A DNA stretch of 64,000 bases from Adiantum capillus-veneris (Eukaryota > Streptophyta > Polypodiopsida > Polypodiales > Pteridaceae). Both the position numbers and the translations under genes were made by a program. Every line of letters begins with the position of its first letter. The first letter of the stretch is position 1. The DNA is taken from contig CM043966.1 of the NCBI GenBank assembly GCA_014529385.2, positions 98,629,587-98,693,586 of the forward strand. Direction: 5' to 3'. The notes beneath the pieces were generated by a model, which was not told the origin of the DNA, made no database searches, and saw only the letters and a list, made by a program, of their open reading frames with translations. This document shows, in pieces, positions 11,252 to 23,420 of the stretch.

Positions 11252-13802
11252 TGGAGTGTGAAATAAAGTGCACATAGACACATGAAAATGACAAAAGAGA
11301 ATCTTTAAATGCCACATCTAAATGAAACATGCAACCATGTATTAATGCAATAACAAAACCTGTGTATGCCATAACATCAAAAATATATAATGACTAGCAG
11401 AGCAGCGGACCCTTTGTAGGGATTGATCGGTCCACCCATCCACTTTTGCTCTACTACAAACATAGAGAGTTTCACTTCGCTGGGAGCGAGCCAGAACACC
11501 TCCAACCTACTTAAGCCAGACACAGATTGAGGCCGCTTCGCCTCCCTCCATGAACCCGAGCTTTGAAAGGATCCCAAATACTAGTAGGTGGTAGTATATC
11601 AATAGCAACCATACCAATTTAGGTGCCACACCTCTTTGATGCCCAACATCGTGTGTCTAGAGAAATCCAAGGCACGATCCCCGACATGCTAGCCGTGTAG
11701 GTTGTTTAACTCCCAACACACTAATCGTGTAGATGACCTAACAAAAAAGAAGACCTAGGCAACACCCCCAATCCAGCAAAACCCTAAGTCATCGACCCTT
11801 TTGTTCAAGGCTAAGTGATGTAGGTGATCCTAGTCTTGTAACGATGCTACCATGAGAAACATAACACTTGCGTCCAATAACAATAGTATCTTCCATATGC
11901 ACAATCAATCTTTTCTAAATAGACAGACTGTACAGGGTCTCTACCCTTACGCGTCTACTATCAAAACCACTTCATGACCCGATCCAAAACCATAAACCAT
12001 AATCCAATCACATCCCATGGGTGAGCCCTCCACCCAACCCAGGGTGATGCACAACCAATCTTGCAAACCACTTCAGAACATAACATGGCTGTACAAAATT
12101 TGGTAGCATAATCGTATCCAAAAATATCCAAGACCCACACCGGCTTCCACAATAAGTATCACAAACATAATCCATGAGGGATCTCAGTCTTTGACCATAA
12201 ACCATATTCCGTATAGAACCAACTTCCACACTTGGAGTTTGACATATCCGCTGCAATCAAACTAATCCCACACACATGGCTCATAAAATGTGAACTTTTT
12301 ATGGTGGATAAAAATAAGTCCAACCAGCAACTAAACATGATATTAAAATCCAATTTTGACAATATTCGATCATGCATAAGTGATGCACTATACCTCACCC
12401 CCTAACACATAGAGCTAGTTTTGATCTAGAAAGAGTGAAAAGAAACATACACATGCACATGAGGCATCCATATCCATCCGTGAGGTTACATTCCTCATAT
12501 GACATCATTCCATCAACATAAACATGATGAAAAACAGTTTCGACACTTTGATCAACTATAAACCATAACTTCATAAATATGCAAAAAACAACTTTTTGCC
12601 ATTTTTGGGTGCATGCATAGCACGCAAATGAAAGTATTTGACCTCAAACCAATGCATCAAACATAGCTCCATAATATAGATTAGCATCTTATCACATCAC
12701 TTTGCCCATATGAGACTCATGCAACAAACCGTAACACGAAAAGAAAGCCACTTTATTCATATTTGCCTATATAGTTCAGAGTGATTAAGCATATATCCCC
12801 ATATAAGTTTGTGGGCATATAACACTTGAAACTTCAAATCATCAATATAAATCATAAATCATATATAAATAGCTCGACAAATCACGATATCATATGGTAC
12901 TTTCCCTTGTTAACACCCCTACACGCGTAGGTAAACCCGATCATGGAATATTTGATAACGCACAATCATAAAGTGATATCGCAGACCTAAATACATTTAT
13001 CATCAATTTTAATCAAGAATTTCAAATGGATAATTGGGTTTTCTCATCTGATGAATCTATATAGTGGTTCTCTAAGGAACCTAGGTCCAAAATTTTGACT
13101 AAGTGTAGTGGGCAGCAAGCTATTTTTTTACCATAACTCTTAGCTCATGCGTGATTTTCACATGACATCCAAGACAAAAAATGCTATAAATGATGCTTTT
13201 TATCTTGGAGTTAAGGGTTTGGCCTGATTCATTACGGTTTGTGAGATATGACCAAAATAGTGTTCTCATCGTCTACGCAACGTAAAATGAGAAGCATTTT
13301 TATGTATACACGTGACCATAAACACATCGTTTGCATAAATTGGCATGCTAAAAATGATGAAATAAGCATGGAGAAACTTCATACATAGCCGACAAGTTCA
13401 CATATGCACTCGTTTACAAAAAAAACCACCAAGAGGATAACTACTCAAAAAACGACAGAGGGAGAAAAAGATGATTGTTATGGACTTTAGAGCTTCTCAC
13501 CATGCTTTAGGATTGATTAGCGTCTATCAAAAGGTTTCTTTCTTTGCCGCAAGAGAGCGGTGATGAGAGCTATGTAGAGGTTCTCACCACAAAAGCCATT
13601 GGAAAGCGCACACACTCTGAAAAGAGAGAGGAGATAATAAGCACTATAGAGAGAGTGTTCTTCTTCTTCTTCTTCCCGCGAACGAGAGAGAAGAGCTTAT
13701 GGAGATGATGATGAAAATCTTGCACCACTCGTCCAATATGTACATATTGCCGTGAGGTAGTAGACACAACTTTCAGCACTGAAAATTGAGGGCTACATGT
13801 GA

Positions 13803-13809
13803 ATTTATA
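13803..13809 (-). promoter_or_regulatory. TATA box of right 3.2-kb repeat
   Basis: ATTTATA on the plus strand is TATAAAT on the minus strand, at the same relative position as in the left copy. Transcription would run leftwards. Confidence 0.4.
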
Positions 13810-14120
13810 GGCACTGCACGAGGCTAGATTTTTGCCGAAGCAAGCTATTAGCGCTACCTTTTCAACTAGGAATAGTTGCACAATTTTGGGACTTTTCTAA
13901 AATCATGGCCTGCATTTTGGTGGTCAACTCTCCCACTTACCATTCAATTTTTACAGTTAAAATTGACTAACTGGCTAGTATCCCTACAATTACTAAGATC
14001 GTGACTAGACTATGTTGTACCATGATGCCCGACATAATTATGACTTCCTTGTACTGTCCCGATGTATTTATGGGATCGCCTTTTATAAACCTGATTCCTG
14101 TAAAAATCTCGTTTAATTGC

Positions 14121-14660
14121 GTTTTTTCTTTGGTTGATAGTTTTTTAATCTGACAAAAACTAAAAATAATATCTTTATAATTAGGTCATCTTAAAAAGCA
14201 TGTTGCTTTACAAAAGCGTAAAAAGCACAAAAAGCAAAAAATAACATAAAAAGGTTTTAAAAAAATAAAAATTTGTAAAATTGAACCACGAGTTCCCCTT
14301 GTCCATCGGAACAAGAAAGCGGACTCATTTTTCACTAAAAAGCACTAAAAATCATGAAAAGCTAAAAATAGCATGAAAAGCGTTCGAAAAGAAAGTTTTT
14401 GCAAAACTAAAACATAGTTTTACTCGTAGATTAAGGATCTGGGAGCTGTTTTGCACAAAAGTACCAAAAAGCACAAAAAGCTAAAAAAGTGGATTTTTTA
14501 AAAACTAAACCAATCATCCATCGGACCTATTAGAACATGGTAGCCACCTTGCTGTTTACTTTATAACCTTACAATACTGCCAAATAAGCATTTTAAACCA
14601 AAAATTCTACAAAACACACATTAGAATCTAATTTTCTTATTTTTCAAAGAGACCCAAAAT
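14121..14660. repeat. A-rich low-complexity region built on AAAAAGC
   Basis: The motif (A)AAAAGCA recurs many times between 14190 and 14500, in runs such as AAAAAGCACAAAAAGC, separated by A/T stretches. It has no coding potential. It could be an old simple-repeat expansion or the leader of a retroelement. Confidence 0.5.
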
Positions 14661-14668
14661 TTGGGAAT

Positions 14669-14783
<115 letters not shown>

Positions 14784-14834
14784 AAGTTTGTAAGACGATT
14801 TCTCTCTCTCAGTGCCTCTCACGTCAAAGGCAGA

Positions 14835-14839
<5 letters not shown>

Positions 14840-14900
<61 letters not shown>
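14840..14900. repeat. (CT)~30 microsatellite
   Basis: About 61 bp of CT, 65 bp after the AT tract. Confidence 0.97.
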
Positions 14901-14903
<3 letters not shown>

Positions 14904-15479
14904 TTGATTTATTCCTTGCATGAGTCTCTCTTGCTAAGTGCTTGCAGCTGTGTGATGAGGGTGTTAGGCAGGGGCCAAGGAGAGTTGATCACGAGGGGCT
15001 CCTTGCACCTGAATATGGCACCTTTGTCTAATTGTGAAGGGGCACAGTGGCAAGACGGGCAGGAAGGACGGCTACACGCAGACGGGGGTAAAAGTGTTTA
15101 GATGGGATTTTTTTGTGGGGAAAAAATGTTTAGATAGGAGGAATCTATAGGACTAACAAGATTTGTTTTTCGAGTTGAGCCACTAGGTGGTACCCAAACT
15201 TTCTCAATAATGAGTGGATGTATTGAATTCACAAAATGTACAAAGTAACCTTGAGTTTGCATCGAGCCTTGAGCAATCGATTAATACACCAATCAGTTAC
15301 AAAGCCATAGGCATAACTAGTGAAACCTACGAATGGCCTGGTTCCACTCATTCGTGTTCTTCCTTCTTCCAATGGCAACTATCACTTCCCTATGGTCTTG
15401 GATAATCCTTCAAATTTACCAAAAGGAGTAGGATCTGACAATTTGTGTGCAACCTAGAAGTGCTTGTCTTTTCATCGCC

Positions 15480-15660
15480 TTCCCTCCCAAGAATAGTTTC
15501 TCTTGAAAACCCTATCTTCCAAGTCCTTTGGATCCATTTTCATATCTTGTGTGCATATCCTCTAGTCCCCAGGCACTTCTTGAATAGGTGAGAGGGATCC
15601 TCACTCAAGGTTTTTCACCTCGAGCACCTATCTGAGCTATTGTGGATTCCATATGTTACC
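15480..15660 (-). pseudogene. LINE-C zf-RVT (C-terminal zinc finger) remnant
   Basis: The minus strand reads CSR, a stop, then KTLSEDPSHLFKKCLGTRGY and KWIQRTWK. This matches the zf-RVT pattern CxxC...HLFxxC found at the C-terminus of plant LINE ORF2, where it helps bind template RNA. The second cysteine codon is now TGA and a further TGA follows. Confidence 0.65.
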
Positions 15661-16499
15661 TGCTACTACCATCTAGCTTGATTATGGCCATTACTTGCCC
15701 CATGGCTTGTTGAGGGGGAGAACCAATTGGTCTTGAACATTAGAGTGTCATAAATACTCTTGGTTTGAAATGTATGAAAATGTCTACTTTTTGGCCACTA
15801 CCATGCTTACCACTCACGATTAGACCCGTTGATAGGCAACGTACAATTATCAAGCCCTCTCATACCTATGTTAATCAGCAAATTTTTGGTTCCATTGAGG
15901 TGAAACATGGTAGCTAGTTGGTCTGTTTATTTTTTTCTTTTGTTGCTATCAACCAAGAAATGGCTTAGTGATTAGAGTCCTTTATTTTTTACCTTTTTGG
16001 AGATTTCTTTCAAAAAAGGGTTCAAAGTTCACTACCTACTTTAGAGATCCAAGGGGACTAGTGTGTTGTGGAGTTTTGGAAATACTACCTAATAATCTCT
16101 CCCCACACGAGTGCCTCCATTGCACTAATACACTTGCGTACTAGCTCGCTTATCATGCCACCTAATATCAGGCTGGACCATTGTGAGGGGCTAGCTATTT
16201 GTCATGTACCTCTAACCCTTTCCATTGGCCACCTTGAGATAATAGCTTTGCCTTGTACATCATATCCTATGTCATAATATTCCATGCCTAGTCAATTGAG
16301 ACCACAAATATGGCACATTGGGCATCTACATGAACATCAGGGTGAAGTATCTTGATACCGCCTTACTCCACTAGCCTAGCAACATACTCCAATTTGGCCC
16401 ACTGCCAAGGCACCAAATCTTTGGTGTTATTTTTCCACAAGAATCTCTTTACCGATTTAAAGAATTATTTCTAGTTTCATTTGGTATCTTGAGGAGAAG

Positions 16500-17370
16500 C
16501 CTGTGAAGTCTATGTAAGGGAACACAAACAAATTAGTCACTTTTACTCGACATGGGAAGGGGAGCATCACATACTCCCTCCCACCTTTGCATCTTGCATT
16601 GTACCCTATCCACGACCCAGTAGAACATTTGCCTTTGTGTTATGTCTACTCCAAGAGGGGCTCTAGAGTGTCAAAAAATCTTTCCTGTTGATATAGTCTC
16701 TCTCATCAATAAATATGGGTCAAAAGAGTCGTTTTATTAAAGTGAGATCAACCTTGATTTATCAATATTGCACTTTGGCCTCAAGGCTATGACAAACATT
16801 TGCACAATCTCTAGAAGCTTCATGATTATGTGAGTGCTAGCTTTCAAGAAGATAATGAGTCATCCACAAATAGCTTTGCTAGGATCTGGTTGTTGCCAGG
16901 AAAGGTCAAACCTTGGCGCCCTCTTGCAGCATTGTCTTTGAGCATGGTAATCAGAGGATGAGAGCTGATGGAAAATAGCAGCGGGGATAGAGGGAATCCC
17001 TCCTTGATTGATCTTTTGACTTTGAATGACCAAACAGTTTTATAATTAAATACGAGCTCAAAATGGTTGGTAGTGCAAAGGGTGCATACCTACCAACAAA
17101 TCCACAGCCTAAAGCCTAGCAATTTTATGAAAGTCTATGTGATCCAATTATAGGCTTTGTCCATGTCAAGCTGGAGAAGGATACACTCCTCCTTGGTGAA
17201 GGCTGCATACTCGCAAGAATGTTATCATAGATTGTCCTACCTTTGATGGATGGGGGATGAGGATTTGGTCTAGGGAGAAAAAATCCTCAAGGCAGCCATT
17301 TTGGCGATGGTTTTGTATGCCACTAACACCATTGTAATGGGTCACTAGTGTTTCATTTGAGAGCAAAAGA
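16500..17370 (-). pseudogene. LINE-C reverse transcriptase remnant
   Basis: The same RT landmarks as LINE-A appear in broken frames. The minus-strand complement of 17150-17200 encodes the motif A stretch ending LQL(D/x)MDKAY, and 17166-17366 holds a shifted frame over the region before it. The stretch 16900-16990 covers the part leading into the catalytic box. No frame is open across the domain. The call rests on nucleotide and peptide similarity to LINE-A and LINE-D. Confidence 0.65.
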
Positions 17371-17592
17371 TTTGCTTTGGGATAGGTTTGATGAGGCCCC
17401 TTTTCATGCTTAGATCTAGAGTTCCTTCTTCTTCAAGATCTTTGTTATCCATACACTGATTTGTGACTTAAGATCCTCCCAAAATTCTTTGAATAACTCA
17501 ATAATAAAATCCTTCTCATGCAGGTTGATTTCCAATTGTGGGATCATCTTGTTGACACTCTAGATTAGAGTTGTTATGTCTTCATCCACTTC

Positions 17593-17820
17593 CTAGGAGT
17601 TGATCTCAAGTTGACCTATTATCTGACATAGATGACAAAGCATCAGCTTATCCATTTCATCTTGGTCTTGTTCTGCATTCATGTCCCCATCTGTGAGAAA
17701 GTGGACAAGGCCCCGACTGCTCCTAGCTTCCATGGCCATGTAGAAATGTCCTTGATTGGGTGGCCTCCAACTGAAGTTAGGTCTCTCCCAGTAATACTCT
17801 AGCCTTTCTAACCTACTCAA
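17593..17820 (-). pseudogene. LINE-C endonuclease-RT linker fragment
   Basis: A 75-codon frame contains EARSSRGLVHFLTDGD and LCHLCQIIGQ. The last part matches SQIIGQ in LINE-A at 1659-1630 and places this piece between endonuclease and RT. It has no catalytic role by itself and is broken on both sides. Confidence 0.55.
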
Positions 17821-18264
17821 GTTGTTGTTCAGTCAGGTCTGCTTTTACCCCTAGCCACCTCTTATGCTTTGCTTCAAAGATCGATGCTACCCCTTTCTTT
17901 TTTGCTAGCATCATCCTCAAGGGGGTTTAAGCGCTCCTCCAAGGCCTTTTTCCTCCTTGGGATTAAACTTTTAACCGCTTTTTGAATACTCTTAGAAAAA
18001 AAATCCCAAGCTTTAGGGTTTGATAAATCAACATCTTTCTTAAGCTTTCTTAGAGATTGTTGGTCAGACTTAGGTTGGCCATGTCTTTGAAAAGGTATTC
18101 CCCCATGATAAGAAACATCTTAGACCGTCTCGGGCACTGTCCCTCTCTGTTCACTTTTGGTAGGTGATCTGATAGGTTTGTGTTGTGATCACCTTCATTT
18201 CAAGAAGTGACTAAACCCAATCAGCTTGATGTGACCATTAGCATCTGTCCAGCCAAGATGGTGT

Positions 18265-19154
18265 GTGGCATATTGTAGACTGGTGTATGTAAAGCCCCAC
18301 GTTCTATTCCAAGGACCAATCTCCCACATGTCCATTAAAGCCCATTTCTCACATAGGCTCAACCATGTTTCTTTTTCTGATCATCCCAGTAGACTTGAGG
18401 ATGTTGTTCTATCCTTGCTCTTTTCCACCATATTAAAGTCTCCTAGAAGGAAAAACACCCCTTCAAAAGGGGTATCTCTCACATGCATCTAAAGTTTGGC
18501 TCTTTTCTTAGCAATGCAGGGGCCAAAATTATTAATAATGGTTAATGGTTGATCCGCCCAAGTGACTCTCACCCCTAGCCGAGATGTTGTGTGGGAATAT
18601 TGTAGGCACATGTATGTAAAACCTAGTGTGTTGTTCCAAGGACCACTCTCCCACATGTCCATTAGAGCCCATTTCTCAGATAGGCTTAGCCATTTTCCTT
18701 TTTTCCTATCTTGCAAGTAGACGTGAGGATTGTAATTTGTCCTTGATCTTTTTTACCATATTAAAGTCTCCTAGAAGGAGCAACTCCCCTTTCAATAGGG
18801 GTAGCTCTTAGATGCATCCAAATTTTGTCTCTTTCCTTAGCAATGTAGGGGCCATAAATGTTAATAATGGTGAATGTCTAATCTACACAATTGACTCTCA
18901 CCCCTAGTCCCTTATCAAAGGGATGGTTTGTCTCTTTTCTTAGTAGTGTAGGGGCCATAAATGATAATAATAGTGAATGTATAATCTGCCAAGATGACTC
19001 TCACCCCTAGGACCCTATCAGAGGGATGGTTCAGGACTACCTTTGGCTCTAGGGTGCTAACCAAAATAATGAGGATGTTGTTGTACACGTCTACTCCCTC
19101 TTTGTAGAATACAAGATTATTTTCTATTTCTTTCTTTCTTTGGCTAACGAGCAT
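18265..19154 (-). pseudogene. LINE-C endonuclease remnant with tandem duplication
   Basis: APE-type endonuclease nicks the target DNA to prime reverse transcription. On the minus strand, 18716-18489 reads WLSLSEKWALMDMWE and LGVRVTWADQPLTIINNFGP. The complement of 18440-18425 gives a GDFNMVE box, the conserved GDFN catalytic motif. The segment is present as two similar ~320-bp copies (about 18280-18600 and 18605-18925) plus a third partial copy (18930-19060), all in the same orientation. The duplication disrupts the domain, so the enzyme is non-functional. Confidence 0.65.
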
Positions 19155-19340
19155 TCAAGTGATGCTCCTAGATGACCCAAACAAAATTACTTATCTTTTT
19201 TGACTTCCTCCCAAAAGAGGATGTTCTTCCATGCTCTTAATCCCTTCACGTCTCATGACTCGATAGCGATATCTTCCATCTTTGAGAAAGGGGTACAAAA
19301 TCCTCCACCTCAAGGAAGTCTTCCTCTATATTCTCTTTCT

Positions 19341-19440
19341 TGTTGGGTGATCTTTGTCTCACTCCAGTGTCCAATGAGTGTGAACACTGTGTAAGCTTAT
19401 ATAAGGCATCAAAAACATGAGTGAAACTCGTAGCTTTACA
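19341..19440 (+). repeat. Direct repeat 1 with TATA box (candidate small LTR)
   Basis: TTTGTCTCACTCCA...AAGCTTATATAAGGC...GAAACTC...CTTTAC recurs at 20573-20668. A TATATAAGG box lies inside. About 100 bp downstream, at 19540-19556, is GTGTTATTAGAGCAA, a weak match to the initiator-Met primer site TGGTATCAGAGC. Together these suggest a small non-autonomous LTR element. Confidence 0.4.
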
Positions 19441-20572
19441 TTTATGCTACTACTTGTGTGCCTTATCTTCTTTATCTTCTCTCTCACTGTCTTCTAGCCA
19501 TGTGAGTTGGAAAAGGAATAGGCTTCCCAACAGGTGTTATTAGAGCAACGACAGGCTTGTGGAGGCATAAACACATATACATGCTACATGTTGCAAGCAC
19601 AAGACTTGTGGAAAAAAGGCCAGTGATTCAGTTGCAACACATCAATCAAGAGAGGGAAGAGGGGTAAAGAAGCCCCTACTAAACCAAAGTCGAATGAATG
19701 CATTAGAAAAATTTCACTCACTTCACCGTCTAGCATGCATACAGAGTGGCACGAGACGCACAACCAATGAGGCTTAATGAATCCGCACCACTCATAGGTG
19801 GAAAACCTGCATCACCATAATAACAGTCATAGAGGCATCAATGATAGGAAAAAGCTCAACCTATAGGATCGTCCTTCAGAAGTACACAAAACCATTAGGT
19901 ATCCCTTTTGTTGCATTGGGCCACATCTACAAGCATGTCAAGGTTGATGATAGATTAAGGAAAATTTAAACTCTCTCAGTTTGTAAAAACAACCATTAGG
20001 GGCTATTGTGCAGACCCCAACTTTAAAAGGTATGTCAAAATACTTCTCCAAGAAGACTATAAAACCCCATTTAGAAAAATGCATTAAGGATTAGACACTT
20101 CTTGAATGCCTAAGACCTTCCTCACACACAATTTGCATTGATGACTACATACTCCTTAAAAGACTAAGACCTTCCTCATACACAATTTGCACCATGATTT
20201 GCATTGTTGTAGTATGAAAATTGCGAAGACTTTCCTTTATGTACTCCATACCCACTTATGTGTGGGTTTAGATACTAACCTAGCATCTTCCACCAAGGTT
20301 AAGACCTACCCATTGTGTGCACTCATTTTGTGTGCCTCCAAAACCCTTATTTGTTTAAGAAAGCTTGTGTGTATCACCTTGTGTTTGGGAGACGTGTGTG
20401 CTTAGTATGTGTAGGGAAGGCTTGTATTTGTGCCAAACTACATTTGTGTGAGGGGAGGTTTTGTGTGCCTACACCCTTCTGTGTATGGGGAAAGAAAATT
20501 ATGTACCTCTATCCTTTTTTATGTTTTAAGGGAGGCTATTGTGTGAGTGCTACAAATCTCAAGGAGAGGATT
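19441..20572. other. Sequence between the direct repeats, non-coding
   Basis: No long frame. A ~30-bp stretch, TAAGACCTTCCTCA(C/T)ACACA, occurs twice 55 bp apart (about 20109 and 20165). If the flanking repeats are LTRs, this is the interior of a TRIM-like element. Confidence 0.35.
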
Positions 20573-20668
20573 TTTGGGTGAGATTTGTCTCACTCCAATG
20601 TCCAGTGCGTGTAAACACTATGTAAGCTTATATAAGGCTTTAGAAACCTAAATGAAACTCCTCTCTTT
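20573..20668 (+). repeat. Direct repeat 2 with TATA box
   Basis: Partner of 19341-19440, about 85-90% identical by eye, again with AAGCTTATATAAGGC. Similarity stops at the T-run near 20670. Confidence 0.45.
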
Positions 20669-20689
20669 ACTTTTTTTTTGAGTGGAGTA

Positions 20690-23420
20690 GAAAACCCTGG
20701 TGGTGGATGATTTTTCATGCTTGAGGCTCATTCAATAATCTCATGAGAATCTCTAAGAAGTCCTCTTTGGCTTAGTGCAACTTACCCTTTTTTCCCCTGA
20801 TCGGGTCTCTCAAAAATAAGGTCTTTGTGGTCCTTTGGTCTTTGGAAACTGGTCTTGGGGTACCCTAAACTTTTGGAATGGGGGATCTAAAAAATTTGAG
20901 CTCTAAAACCAAAAGTCTTGGTGTGTCCTATTGCTTACAAGCTTTCTTCCTGGCTATACCTGACTCAACTTGGAGTTTCCTATCAAAAGTTAGAGCAATG
21001 CTGGTGAATTGCACTTGAAACTTCACTCAAATAGTCTCTGAAACAAGACACAAGAATTTTGGCTTGTATCTTGGTCTCTCAAAGGTATTTTTATCTCAAA
21101 CTTGAGATTTAAAATGTACAGAAGTATATCTACAAGCTCATCAATACACATACCTCTATTATTCAAAGGTACATGGATCATGATCCATGACCCCCTGTAA
21201 AATTTTTACTTCAAATTTTGACAATATGTAGACAAGCTTATATGCAGGCTCTTTACCAATTTTCACCAAATTCTGAGGTTGGGGGACATGGATCATGATC
21301 CATGTTCCACCACATCTGGACTTGATCTCTTGGCAGCTTGTTCTTCACTATGTCCACAAGCTAAGTCTCAACCTTCTTTGAATTTGGACTTGGTTTGATA
21401 GGTCAAATCCCCAACACTAGCTTTGTACTTTGATTTTCAATGTGTCACTTATTTTGCTATCTTTTGACCCAAATTTGCTGATTTTTTCCCAAAATTAGGA
21501 TTGGGTATACGTTTTCTTGTGTACGCAGTACTCATTTATAAACTTTTATACATGTTTGGAGGCCAAATTGACTTTTCTTGGTACCATCAGAATCAACATG
21601 ACTAGTAGATGCTATGGTATTGATTTTTTTTTTTAAATAGACCTCTCGATTGCAAATTAGGTCAGTTATGACACTTTGGAATGCTTGATAATTCAGGGCT
21701 TTTGGCTTGGTTTTTTATATCCAGATTTAGTTTTGAAAATACCATTGGACTCCTTGTGATGTGCTCTAGCTATTGTATAAGTTTGGTCTCAGTCTGTGAT
21801 AGGGTGACATGGATCACGATCCATGTACCCTTGTGTTAGAAGGGGATGATACTTGACAGACAACTTGCCCTTGGTCCTTTGATCCCTTGTATATGGTTTT
21901 TGTGTGATTGACTTGATTAAGTAAAGAAAAAGTCAATTCACATACTTTTTTCATATTTTTCACCTTGAACTATTTTTGACACTTTTGATGAGTTTTTTCG
22001 ACTTTTTTTGAGAAACCTCCTTTGGAGACTTTTTTTTAACAATGGTCTCTGCTACATGCTAGTATAGTTTCTGTCCAAAAAATTACATGGGGGTCATGGA
22101 TCACGATCCATGTTCCACCACTTTTGGATATGAAGTTTGTGTTGACATCTTATGATGTTTGTAGCTTGCTCCACAAATTCTTTTTGAATTTGGATCAGTT
22201 TTGCCCAACCAAAAGTGAATTCTACACACTGTTCTCACATATTTGTGAATGTTCTATTTTTAGCTCTTTTAACTACTTTTTAAAACTTTTTTACAAATGA
22301 TTCTTTTGGGAAAAGTATTTTTCTATGTCTTATCTACCTACTACTCAAATCTCGTCCAAAAATCTTGATGGGGGACATGGATCACGATGCATGTTCCATC
22401 AGATCTAGACACCAAATTTGGCCTGCTGATTACTTGCAGTATCAGCAGTCTACTATAGCACTTATTTTTGGATTTGGACAACATTTTTCCAGTCTAAAGC
22501 AAGTTTTTTTATTGGTCCTGCGGTTTTTGACTAGTTTCTATGTTTGGCTATTTTGACCAATTTTTTTAAGTTTTTTGTTATGGTGCCTTTTGGGAAAGTT
22601 GTTCCAAATGGGCATCTAAACATGAAATCTAGTTACCTGTATGCTTTCACTTTGTGGATGTTATATTTTTACTTATTCTTGGATTTGGATCCCAAGATCT
22701 CAAAATTTGTCCAATTTTGTGTGTGAAATCCTTGTTTTCGTTGTTTTTGTCTTATTATCCATTTTGAAGTGATTTTTGAAAAAAAAATCAAACAAACTTT
22801 CTCATACCAATGTCAATGATTAATTTTTTGCAAAAATGGTATCTGGGGGACATGATCGCAATCCAGGTTCCTCCACCACAGAATCTACTCAAACTTTTCA
22901 GATCGCTTCTAGAGAGTATGATAATGCACTTGATCCACAAATGTTTGAATTTGGATCATCTTTCACATCTCTACCATCATTTTTTTATAATTCAAAATTT
23001 ATGATCGTTTTTGCCAAAATATGGTTTCCAATAGTTTTTTCTCTAATCTTTCATCCCAATTTTGATGGTGGAAGTTTCTACTTACCCTACTCCTAAGGTT
23101 TAAAATGAAACTAGGATGAAAAACAAACAAAACGGTACAAAATAAAGTCAAAACAAAAAACAAAACAATACTCAAAAGTAACAAGAAAATCAAAGAATGA
23201 AATTCTTTTGGCTATCTCACTCACAACCCTCCTTACCTCTCAAGAATAGTTATAGCAAGTTTCCGACTTATAGACTCTACCAAGCACTACACCCCATGTC
23301 TAGCTGCTTCACTGCTAAGGTGTAAATGGAATGGAAAGACAAATCTTCAAAAAAGAACGCTCTAAATACGCACCAAGTCACTCATCATCTAAGGACCATT
23401 TCTCCCCGAAAACAGTCCCA
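20690..23420. repeat. Non-coding region with dispersed ATGGATC(A/G)TGATCCAT repeats
   Basis: Five copies of a near-perfect palindrome occur at about 21174, 21288, 21809, 22096 and 22376, with a more degenerate sixth at 22851. Several sit in the context GGGGGACATGGATC...GATCCATGTTCC(A)CCA and are followed by TTTGAATTTGGA(T/C) about 90-110 bp later. Spacings of ~285, ~280 and roughly twice that suggest an old ~280-bp tandem array. There is no coding frame. The plus strand is T-rich. The region ends at a primer-site-like sequence (23401-23419) and may be the leader of a minus-strand LTR element. Confidence 0.55.

Larger units (their letters stand above)
10937..14120 (-). repeat. 3.2-kb inverted repeat, right copy
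   Basis: Reverse complement of 2195-5366, diverged but collinear throughout, including the TATA box and the microsatellite. It encodes only short broken frames. Facing the left copy across 5.6 kb of LINE and MITE sequence, it gives two convergent promoters and a potential giant stem-loop. It has no identified coding product. LTR, long terminal inverted repeat, or independently inserted copies are all possible. Confidence 0.7.
15150..19330 (-). mobile_element. LINE-C: near full-length decayed L1 element
   Basis: Read on the minus strand, the order is endonuclease pieces (19154-18265), linker (17820-17593), RT (17370-16500), and a C-terminal zf-RVT region (15660-15480). The total of ~4.2 kb fits an L1 ORF2 plus 3' flank. 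It is homologous to LINE-A: base 1 of the window corresponds to about 16086 here. Frames are broken throughout and part of the endonuclease is tandemly duplicated. Confidence 0.8.

Noticed and set aside
21174-22380. ATGGATCATGATCCAT as a restriction or phage operator site
   Set aside because: The plant repeat context and regular spacing make a bacterial-type operator implausible. It is kept as a repeat-associated palindrome.
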